DNA from: Ignavibacteriales bacterium | GTDB lineage: Bacteria > Bacteroidota > Ignavibacteria > Ignavibacteriales > Melioribacteraceae | Reading direction: 5' to 3' | Assembly: GCA_026390795.1 (NCBI GenBank) | Contig: JAPLFG010000005.1 | Coordinates: 34,200-98,199, forward strand | Length of the DNA stretch: 64,000 bases | In this document: positions 1-6,137 of the stretch, one piece after another | Layout: each line of letters begins with the position of its first letter | Position numbering within the stretch: position 1 is the first letter of the stretch | Made by a program: the position numbers and the translations under genes | The notes under the pieces: model-generated | Seen by the model: the letters and a program-made list of their open reading frames with translations, nothing else | What the model was told of the DNA's origin: nothing | Databases searched by the model: none

Positions 1-77
1 CTCCTGTTTTTTTGTGATGACCAAACTTATACTTTGAGTGTTAACTGAATGTTATCTGAGTGTTAAGGAATTGTTAA
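1..77 (-). promoter_or_regulatory. Pho-box-like operator and promoter of an off-window gene
   Basis: On the plus strand TGTTAA or TGTTAT starts at 39, 50, 61 and 72, exactly 11 bp apart. On the minus strand these read TTAACA, TTAACA, ATAACA, TTAACA with 5-bp spacers, which is the geometry of PhoP/PhoB (OmpR-family) boxes. They are followed on the minus strand by TAAGTTTG (29 to 22), a Bacteroidota-type -7 element without a matching -33 element, as expected for an activator-dependent promoter. A CAGGAG ribosome binding site lies at 6 to 1, so the controlled gene starts just beyond the left edge. A phosphate-starvation gene is an inference. Confidence 0.6.
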
Positions 78-249
78 ATTTTAATTTGAGGTATGACTTT
101 TTTTAGTCACGTTTTACTGGTGTAATGACCAATTTTGTAGCTTACTAATTAGATGACATTATGCATATCGTCAGAAACAGAAAATTATGTATAAATCTGG
201 CTTGTACATTTGACAAAAAGTGCGACTTAATATGCTGAAGCTAAACAAA

Positions 250-687
250 TCATTTATTTTTTAAATAATCTCTCAATCTGTTATTTATAAAATAATTCCA
301 TCCGCCGATGCAGCTCTCCCTTTCGAATTCGGGAATCTCATCCGGAAAATCTTCTAGGACTTCAACTGTAAGCCGCAGCTTTGTTAAATTATTTTCTCTT
401 GATAATTCAAAAGCAGATGTAGATTTACCGGGATAATTCTCAAATGTCCATCTGTATTTTATCTTTTTCAAAGGCTCAACTTCTATCACTTTCCAATGAT
501 GTAAAAAATTTCTCTCTTCGCTTTTAATGTTGAATTGCGTCTCAAATCCAACTTCAGGTTTAAATTCAGGAATGTTATCAAAATACCATTTGTGCATCTC
601 CCCTATCTCCGTAAGAGAATTCCAAACCGATTCAATAGATACATCCAAAATTTGTTCTACAATTATCAGTTCATCATTTACTTTCAT
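250..687 (-). CDS. SRPBCC/AHSA1-family protein
   Basis: A soluble protein of about 145 residues resembling the START-like AHSA1 (activator of Hsp90 ATPase homologue) family. It has the N-terminal pattern of a strand followed by VWNSLTE, then a WYFDNIPEF segment, a central beta sheet (HHWKVIEVEPLKKIKY) and a C-terminal helix with GWNYFINNRLRDYL. An earlier TTG at 699 is in frame, but the ATG at 687 has GAGAGG five bases upstream and is preferred. Members bind small hydrophobic ligands in a helix-grip fold; the ligand here is unknown. It is a single gene with no obvious partners. Confidence 0.8.
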   Translation of the reverse strand: MKVNDELIIVEQILDVSIESVWNSLTEIGEMHKWYFDNIPEFKPEVGFETQFNIKSEERNFLHHWKVIEVEPLKKIKYRWTFENYPGKSTSAFELSRENNLTKLRLTVEVLEDFPDEIPEFERESCIGGWNYFINNRLRDYLKNK

Positions 688-761
688 ACTGCCTCTCAAT
701 CTTTTATCATAATTTATTAAAATTATTTAAGCTAATAAATGGATTTTGGTATCGAATCAAG

Positions 762-1721
762 TTAAAAAGTTATTACTACTTTTCCTCTTGCATGTCCTTC
801 ACCAAGATACCGGAGCGCTTCAGCAGTCTCACTTAGGGGATAACGTCTATCAATAATAGATTTGACTTTGCCTGCTTCTACAAGCTTTTTGAGAAAAGCC
901 AGGTCTTGCTGACTTCGTTTTGCTCTTACGCCTCCCATTTTTCTACCGCCTGTTTCCGACATTATTGATCCGGTGAGCATTGACTGGAAGATCTGAGCCA
1001 TGGTGCCTCCTGCCATAATATAAATACCTTTGGGAGTTAAGGCACGCTTATAAGCTGATAACGAATGGTATCCGTTTGCCGCAAAAATGAGATCATACTT
1101 CTGATCATTTTTGGTGAAATCTTCTTTTGTGTAATCAATAACATAGTCAGCACCAATCGAGCGTGCCTGATCCAAATTCATTGTTCTGCACACGGCTGTA
1201 ACTTCGGCACCATACGATTTGGCAATCTGCACCGCAAAAGTTCCCACTCCGCCCGAAGCTCCATTGATTAAAACTTTTTGACCCGCTTGAATATGACCTT
1301 CATCGCGAAGACCCTGAAGTGCGGTGATCGCCGCCATCGGAATTGCTGCTGCTTCGTCGAACGAAGTATTAACCGGTTTCAAAAACAACGCGCTTTCAGG
1401 AGAACAGACATACTCTGCAAAACCGCCTTTTACCATACCGAAAACCTCATCACCCGGCTGAAACTGCGTGACGTTTTTGCCGACTGTTTCAATTTTTCCC
1501 GCTATATCAGCGCCGAGTCTCGTGTATTTTGGTTTGAGCAATCCTCCGCCCATAAGGCGAATCAAGAAGATGTCAGCGGTCAGAAAATGCCAGTCATATG
1601 CATTCAAAGACGCCGCCTGGATCTTTATCAAGACTTCATCATCTTTGGGAGTAGGTATTTCTACCTCTTTGAGTTGAAGAACATCCGGTGATCCGTATTT
1701 TGTGTATACAATGGCTTTCAT
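762..1721 (-). CDS. NAD(P)-dependent quinone oxidoreductase-like protein (MDR family)
   Basis: A 319-residue medium-chain dehydrogenase/reductase. The N-terminal GroES-like domain contains the GADIAGKIETVG and GDEVFG motifs. The Rossmann domain has the nucleotide-binding GASGGVGTFAVQIAK segment near residue 150. The cysteine and histidine ligands of catalytic and structural zinc are absent, so it belongs with the zinc-less quinone oxidoreductase/reticulon-4-interacting-protein-like group, which reduces quinones or enones with NADPH. Length is normal for the family. It stands alone in the accessory left part of the window. The exact substrate cannot be told from sequence. Confidence 0.88.
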   Translation of the reverse strand: MKAIVYTKYGSPDVLQLKEVEIPTPKDDEVLIKIQAASLNAYDWHFLTADIFLIRLMGGGLLKPKYTRLGADIAGKIETVGKNVTQFQPGDEVFGMVKGGFAEYVCSPESALFLKPVNTSFDEAAAIPMAAITALQGLRDEGHIQAGQKVLINGASGGVGTFAVQIAKSYGAEVTAVCRTMNLDQARSIGADYVIDYTKEDFTKNDQKYDLIFAANGYHSLSAYKRALTPKGIYIMAGGTMAQIFQSMLTGSIMSETGGRKMGGVRAKRSQQDLAFLKKLVEAGKVKSIIDRRYPLSETAEALRYLGEGHARGKVVITF

Positions 1722-1804
1722 AAATATCCTCTTAAGATTATTTTGAATCGTTTCATTACAAAACTGTTCAATACAATTTACATTATAAGTCTACAATCTC
1801 TTTT

Positions 1805-1820
1805 CGCTTTATCTAACCGG
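1805..1820. repeat. direct repeat, copy 1 (flanks the 1837-2220 gene)
   Basis: CGCTTTATCTAACCGG matches CGCTTTCATCTAACGGG at 2284-2300 in the same orientation, with one indel and one mismatch. Read on the minus strand both contain GTTAGAT, which fits the integron core-site consensus GTTRRRY. The two copies bracket one gene on each side. Confidence 0.55.
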
Positions 1821-1835
1821 CACTCTTTGGTGCCG
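1818..1835 (-). terminator. hairpin directly after the stop codon
   Basis: CGGCAC and GTGCCG form a perfect 6-bp stem with a 6-nt loop, one base beyond the stop codon of the membrane-protein gene at 1837. There is no T-run on the minus strand, so it may act in RNA stability or recombination rather than as an intrinsic terminator. Confidence 0.4.
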
Positions 1836-1836
1836 A

Positions 1837-2220
1837 CTAAATAACGTATGTGTCACTCTTTTTTTTGCTCATCTCTTTCTTCCTCTGCCAATTAATAAAA
1901 AAGAGAATGCTTATCAAAACCATTGGTCCGCACATTATAAAATAAACCGAAATAGGAAATCTCCCCCACGCCGAATAAACATAATATATGGGAAGAGCGA
2001 TAAATATAATTCCTCCAACCCACTCCCATCTCCAGGAAATAATTATTACAATAACTATTAAGGCGGTTGGTATTAAGTGAATAATAAAAGCAAGAAATGT
2101 TTTCCAAAAACCATAGCCCTCAGCAAATACATCAAAAGCAAAAATAGAAATAAATAGAGCAAAGAGAATTGAAAGAATGCGGGGAGACCAGAATAGAATT
2201 TTATTTGATGAGTCTTTCAT
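1837..2220 (-). CDS. small integral membrane protein, DUF7670-like
   Basis: A 127-residue protein with four predicted hydrophobic segments (roughly residues 10-30, 38-62, 66-84 and 90-110) and a lysine-rich C-terminal tail. The stretch PRILSILFALFISIFAFDVF followed by a second helix resembles a DUF7670-type family seen in Bacteroidota and environmental genomes; this is recognition by eye. The ATG has AAGGAT eight bases upstream. The gene is bracketed by near-identical direct repeats (1805-1820 and 2284-2300), so it may be a mobile single-gene unit. Function unknown. Confidence 0.7.
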   Translation of the reverse strand: MKDSSNKILFWSPRILSILFALFISIFAFDVFAEGYGFWKTFLAFIIHLIPTALIVIVIIISWRWEWVGGIIFIALPIYYVYSAWGRFPISVYFIMCGPMVLISILFFINWQRKKEMSKKKSDTYVI

Positions 2221-2271
2221 CGTAAATCCTTTTTATATTAATTTTTGTTACCTATCGTCATTTATACATTC

Positions 2272-2357
2272 TGCATACAAGTTCGCTTTCATCTAACGGG
2301 ATTAAAAATAATATTAATTCCTTAAATGAAAAACGAAATACCGAAGAGCGAATTATG
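2272..2357. repeat. imperfect inverted repeat with 60-nt loop
   Basis: GCATACAAGTTCGCT at 2272-2286 is an imperfect inverse complement of AGCGAATTATGCAT at about 2347-2360. The element lies between the end of a truncated gene and the membrane-protein gene, and contains the second direct repeat (2284-2300). It resembles a decayed recombination site, but is unlike the two clear attC elements further right. Confidence 0.35.
2284..2300. repeat. direct repeat, copy 2
   Basis: CGCTTTCATCTAACGGG is the partner of the copy at 1805-1820; together they flank the membrane-protein gene. Confidence 0.55.
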
Positions 2358-2380
2358 CATATAATATGAATACCGGTTTA

Positions 2381-2617
2381 CTAAAGGAGGATTAAAATAA
2401 TTCCAAAATTCCGAATTAAGAAAAAACCGAAACGCGTATTTGTCATAATGTAATAATTAAGACTCTCTTCAGAAGTGTAACTATAGTTCCCGCTTGCTTC
2501 GAGATTTGATTTGAATGCGCCGATAGTACCGGAAAAAGAAAGTTCATTATTTTTAACCTGCGCGTTTGAAAAAATACTTACCGATAAAATAATTGCCGCA
2601 ATAATTTCCAGCTTCAT
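2381..2617 (-). pseudogene. truncated secreted or outer-membrane protein fragment
   Basis: A 78-residue reading frame begins with a clear signal peptide (hydrophobic residues 5-17, cleavage near SNAQ). It continues with amphipathic strands typical of an outer-membrane beta-barrel or OmpW-like protein (FSGTIGAFKS, GNYSYTSEESLNYYIM), then stops abruptly after a non-typical hydrophobic tail. Barrels of this sort are normally 150-200 residues, so this looks like the 5' remnant of a longer gene. The breakpoint lies beside the inverted repeat at 2272-2357. A genuine short secreted peptide cannot be excluded. Confidence 0.45.
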
Positions 2618-2802
2618 ATAAACCCCATTTTTTTAGGAACAATATATTTATTTATACAATCCACCCCGCGGATCGCTTTATTTTCTTTTATTCCAGTCAC
2701 TAAACGAATGGACATTTACTTTACATCATCCTTCTTTACTGATCGGTCAAGAATTATTTTATCCTCTTGCTTTTTTACTTATTAAAGATGTAATAAGGTG
2801 TT

Positions 2803-3129
2803 TTACTCTCGCATTAATCTTTCTTGTAATAGTTTTTGCATATCTCTACGACCATCTAAGACACAGTGAATAAAAACTACTTTCTCAATAATTTGATAAA
2901 TAATACGATAAGGTTTATAGCTTAGCTCTAGGAAATCATCTATTCCAAGTAAATTTAATTCTGGAGGGACATGACCACGATTGGGATATTCATGAAGGGA
3001 TAAACATTTTTCATACAATTTTGAGTATAATTTCTCAGCTTTTTCTTCAGAATCATTTAAATAAACATATTTATAAATATCAACTAGATCTTCTTCGGCA
3101 GAGGAAACGATATTAACTTTGAACTTCAC
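2803..3129 (-). CDS. RelE/ParE-family toxin
   Basis: About 108 residues with the ParE/RelE fold pattern: N-terminal strand VKFKVNIVSSAEEDL, two helices (IYKYVYL, AEKLYSKLYEKCLSL), the P-N-R-G-H turn, then LSYKPYRIIYQI and a final FIHCVLDGRRDM strand. The conserved arginine in YRIIY and the terminal DGRRD match the family. I place the start at GTG 3129, where GGGG precedes by five bases and the family N-terminus begins; an ATG at 3150 is also in frame. The reading frame overlaps the end of the antitoxin gene by 17 nt, so the two are translationally coupled. RelE toxins cleave ribosome-bound mRNA and ParE toxins poison gyrase; sequence alone does not decide here. Confidence 0.85.
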   Translation of the reverse strand: MKFKVNIVSSAEEDLVDIYKYVYLNDSEEKAEKLYSKLYEKCLSLHEYPNRGHVPPELNLLGIDDFLELSYKPYRIIYQIIEKVVFIHCVLDGRRDMQKLLQERLMRE

Positions 3130-3415
3130 GCTGTCCCCGTTTAAAATCATTTATGCGGTTTCGAACATTAACAAACGATTTTTCTAATGTTTTATAATTA
3201 CCCTTTTTAGTTTCTCGTCCGCTCAATGCAAGTATTTTTAATAAAGCAATACTTTCTTGAGTTTTTTCATACACTTTAACATCTTGAAGAATTACTTTTG
3301 CCTCACCATTATGTGTAATAATCAATGTTTTCTGGTTTGCTGCTACATCACGGACAACTTCAGAAGCATGGGTTTTTAGATAACTAATTGGCTTAACAGC
3401 TTCACTGAATTTCAT
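3113..3415 (-). CDS. Phd/YefM-family antitoxin
   Basis: A 100-residue protein. The N-terminal half is the Phd/YefM DNA-binding and dimerisation domain (KPISYLKTHASEVVRDV, LIITHNGEAKVILQDV, YEKTQESIALLKIL). The basic C-terminal tail (VRNRINDF) would wrap the toxin. The ATG follows AAGGGAG. The antitoxin comes first and its 3' end overlaps the toxin, the usual type II order. Such proteins repress their own promoter, expected just upstream (3416-3450). The pair lies next to an attC-like site; TA modules are common integron cargo that stabilise arrays. Confidence 0.88.
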   Translation of the reverse strand: MKFSEAVKPISYLKTHASEVVRDVAANQKTLIITHNGEAKVILQDVKVYEKTQESIALLKILALSGRETKKGNYKTLEKSFVNVRNRINDFKRGQREVQS

Positions 3416-3497
3416 TTTACTCCCTTTCGTTATGCGACTACAATATAGACCTTATAGTAGTCTAAATCAACCTATACATCAAATCAAGTTTTAAGGC

Positions 3498-3689
3498 TTA
3501 TAACAGCGTTGCGACTAACGTGCCGCCCATAACTACAATGACGCTTTTGGCAACTACCTCTTTTGTTCTAAAATCAACTTCGTTTTACAAATCAACTTTT
3601 AACAACATACTTAAACTGAAAAGCTAAACCCAATAACATTATCAAACGACTGCGTCAAAGACGCGGTCGCTTTGAGTTGCGGGTTATAC
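3498..3689 (-). repeat. attC-like integron recombination site 1
   Basis: A 192-bp element read on the minus strand from the R'-like core GTATAAC (3689 to 3683) to the R''-like core GTTATAA (3504 to 3498), with inner CGCAAC and CGCAACG boxes. It is about 85% identical by eye to the element at 4364-4554. An internal stem GCGTC/GACGC has the paired change GCATC/GATGC in the other copy. The 12-nt 3683-3694 is the perfect inverse complement of 4359-4370, the opposite end of the same cassette. At 192 bp it is at the long end for attC sites. Confidence 0.65.
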
Positions 3690-3776
3690 CGTTTCTTACT
3701 TTATTTAACCACAACCTAAGTAACAAACGCATTTTCTTTGACTAATTATTTAGTAAATGAATATTTTTTATATATA

Positions 3777-4265
3777 TCATCGTTTAGGTTTAGTTTGTGA
3801 CCAATGAGAACTTATAAGCTTCCAATCCCCTTCATTCAGTTTGTATACTTCAGTTGTATTAAAATATTCTTTGCTACCATCCTGCATAAATCCAATAAAG
3901 TTGAAAGTAAGAATACCAACATCCCCATGCATTTGAACCTGCGGATCAAGCAATTCATAATCGGGAAAGCTGAATGTACCGTTAAAAGCGGCAATCCAAT
4001 TATGAAACTCTTTTTTACCTGTACAGCGTTTTTCCAAGCCGGGATCAAAATAGGTTATTTCTTCGGCGGCAGCTTCAATGAATCCAGCTGTATCGCCGGT
4101 TATCCAACGGTCTAGAACTGCTTTTTCTTTTGCAATTATTATTTCTTGTGGTGTCATCTGTGTTGAATCTCCCTTGGAATAATAGAAATCAGAATTGTTT
4201 GCCATAAGTATTGTTGATGAAATTATGATTATAAAAATTATTACAAACAATTTTTTAATAGACAT
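3777..4265 (-). CDS. secreted SnoaL/NTF2-like protein (DUF4440 type)
   Basis: A 162-residue precursor with a signal peptide (MSIKKLF plus a run of isoleucines, cleavage near MANN) and an NTF2-like domain: helix ALVLDRW-type segment (KAVLDRWITGDTAGFIEAAAEEITYFDP), then EFHNWIAAF, YELLDPQVQMHGDVGILTF and the C-terminal EVYKLNEGDWKLISSHWSQ. The last strand and helix are typical of DUF4440/SnoaL-like proteins. I chose the third in-frame ATG (4265) because GGAG lies six bases upstream and it gives the cleanest signal peptide; ATGs at 4295 and 4277 are alternatives. It is the sole gene of an apparent integron cassette (3683-4370). Ligand unknown. Confidence 0.82.
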   Translation of the reverse strand: MSIKKLFVIIFIIIISSTILMANNSDFYYSKGDSTQMTPQEIIIAKEKAVLDRWITGDTAGFIEAAAEEITYFDPGLEKRCTGKKEFHNWIAAFNGTFSFPDYELLDPQVQMHGDVGILTFNFIGFMQDGSKEYFNTTEVYKLNEGDWKLISSHWSQTKPKR

Positions 4266-4363
4266 AACTATCTCCATGTTTTTAACAGATGTCATATTGA
4301 CTCTCTTGTTACCTTATTAAGTAATTTTGCATCTATCATAAATAATCCTTTTCACATCAAACG

Positions 4364-4554
4364 GTATAACGGCGTTGCAACAAAAGCGCCGCCCATAATT
4401 ACAATAACGCTTTTGGCAACTACCTTTTTGTTTTATAATCAGCTTCGTTTTATAAATCAACGATAAACAACAAACTAATTCTGAAAAACTAAACCCGATA
4501 ACTACATCAAACGACTGCATCATAGATGCGGTCGCTTTGAGTTGCGTGTTAGGT
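4364..4554 (-). repeat. attC-like integron recombination site 2
   Basis: A 191-bp element running on the minus strand from ACCTAAC (4554 to 4548, fits RYYYAAC) to GTTATAC (4370 to 4364). The stop codon of the upstream gene (4549-4551) lies inside the R' core, as is common for cassettes. Positions 4548-4557 (GTTAGGTAGC) are the perfect inverse complement of 5669-5678, the other end of the same cassette. It is similar along its length to the element at 3498-3689. Confidence 0.65.
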
Positions 4555-5658
4555 AGCTTTTAGTATTTTATTGAATTTTATAAAAATATCCTCAATATGA
4601 ATACGTTTAAAATCTGAAAACAGTGCATTGCTAAAATTATTATGTATTTTTTTCTTTAGTAGATTATTCTTCTGAAGAAAGATTTGCAATGCTATAAAAA
4701 ATATAACTGGAGCTGCCTTTGTTAGCGCAGGACTCTTTTTGTTGTCAAATGTAAAAAGATTGTTTTTATTGACTGGATTTCCGTGGAAAAATTCATTTCT
4801 AGCGTCATAAATATCTTTATATACTTTACCAATAATATTCGTTTTAGTTTTTTTATCAATTAGATAGACTGAGTCATTTAATTTTTTGTCATAAAATTGA
4901 TATTGGGAAAGTTCTGCAACTATTTGTTGATAACCGACGTGAGAATTAGCGCCAGGATGAAAAAGTATTTCAAATGCACTTATCCATAAACCAATTTTAG
5001 TCCCATAATCATAAAAAGACGAAAAATTATCTGTTGGCATCTTACAAGCAGAGTATGCCATCTGTAACGATCTAAAAAGCGAATTATAAAGAATGATTTT
5101 ATTTCTTCTAATAAAATAATCTTCCCAAACATTTATCAATGAATTAAACATATCATCGTCTTTATTGAGATGAAAATGATGAGTGTCCGGAAGAGAATAA
5201 TCACGTTGGTATTTAGTTATAAAGTTCGATACTGTGTTACTAACTGCCGGAGTCTGTATAAAAAAATACTTATCTGCATATCCGCTTAACGGGAATAAAT
5301 CATAATAGTCGGAATATAGTGTGGTAAATACATTACCATTATCACTTAGTATCATATTTAACCAACCATCTAGTATGATACTTAAAGCAACTATATTACG
5401 AAAAGATACAACGGCATTATGCCGTTCACGATTGGTTTTTAATTTATTATGAATTAATAGAAAAGCAGGTTTGTATTCTTTCAACCTTGTATCAACAAAA
5501 CATTTTGTTAATGATTCAACCGCTTCATTTTTACTTTGCAGATATTTTAGCCTCTCATCTTGTTCAGATACGATCATAGCATATTTTGTCTCTATCTTAT
5601 CCCTAAACGAAAGATTGGGAAATATTGAAACGAATATCCACGGATTCTTTTCTTTCAT
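4549..5658 (-). CDS. HEPN-domain-like protein, integron cassette cargo
   Basis: A 369-residue cytoplasmic protein I do not recognise by family name. The C-terminal third is helical and contains DARNEFFHG, i.e. an R287-N-E-F-F-H292 motif of the R-X4-6-H type that marks HEPN RNases and RNA-binding proteins; the helix ALEILFHP-like segment (WISAFEILFHPG) upstream is also typical of the ApeA/HEPN-like group. The N-terminal two thirds show no motif I can name. It is the only gene between core sites 5669-5678 and 4548-4557. A role in phage defence or RNA cleavage is inference from the motif and cassette setting. Confidence 0.6.
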   Translation of the reverse strand: MKEKNPWIFVSIFPNLSFRDKIETKYAMIVSEQDERLKYLQSKNEAVESLTKCFVDTRLKEYKPAFLLIHNKLKTNRERHNAVVSFRNIVALSIILDGWLNMILSDNGNVFTTLYSDYYDLFPLSGYADKYFFIQTPAVSNTVSNFITKYQRDYSLPDTHHFHLNKDDDMFNSLINVWEDYFIRRNKIILYNSLFRSLQMAYSACKMPTDNFSSFYDYGTKIGLWISAFEILFHPGANSHVGYQQIVAELSQYQFYDKKLNDSVYLIDKKTKTNIIGKVYKDIYDARNEFFHGNPVNKNNLFTFDNKKSPALTKAAPVIFFIALQIFLQKNNLLKKKIHNNFSNALFSDFKRIHIEDIFIKFNKILKAT

Positions 5659-5668
5659 AAATTCTTTA

Positions 5669-5678
5669 GCTACCTAAC
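5669..5678 (-). repeat. cassette start core site (GTTAGGT)
   Basis: Minus-strand GTTAGGTAGC is the outer boundary of the HEPN cassette and the exact inverse complement of the R' end of attC site 2 (4548-4557). The sequence upstream of it (5679-5870) does not resemble the attC elements, so this could be an attI or a secondary insertion site. Confidence 0.6.
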
Positions 5679-6137
5679 ATATATTTATACTGAATTCGAT
5701 CCGCAGCGGCGAATCGTCTTATCTTCCTTTTTTACTAATATAAAATAAATTCATATTGTTCTTTATCCTCAAATAAATGTTCTAAAATCATCTAAACACA
5801 AAATTATTTCTTGATAAGAATCTCAGCCGGCAATCAAGTTTCGTGTTTAATTATGACAATGGTTCTTTAACGCGTTAGAATTAAATCCATTTAAAATTTA
5901 TATAGTGAAGCATGTTATTACAGTGAGACTGCCCAGGAAAGGAATTTTATTTTGGTTACATCTTTTCAACTTTTATCCCCGTCGTATAGAAGAGTCTTTG
6001 GATAAGACTTTGAAAGCAGGCATCAATTTAATTTTAACTTGTAAAGTAATCAAGAAGAAATTGTGGATAGCTTTCAGCTGTCAGCATTTAGCTGTTAGCT
6101 TTTAGTGTTCAGAATGGAATTTAGAGTTAGAATAAAA
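5679..6137. other. intergenic stretch, no convincing gene
   Basis: 459 bp between the cassette cluster and the RND gene. It holds a 66-codon frame (5905-6105) without coding character. At about 6070-6110 there is a run of AGCTTTCAGCTGTCAGC-like near-repeats (AGCTGTCAGC, AGCTGTTAGC), a low-complexity intergenic repeat. No integrase gene or clear attI was found. Confidence 0.6.

Noticed and set aside
2640..2800. A third attC site ending the toxin-antitoxin cassette
   Set aside because: No sequence or hairpin similarity to the two clear sites; only a 7/10 match to the expected core.
5905..6105. Open frame of 66 codons on the plus strand
   Set aside because: No ribosome site, no recognisable domain, and the 3' end runs into intergenic repeats; it looks like non-coding sequence.
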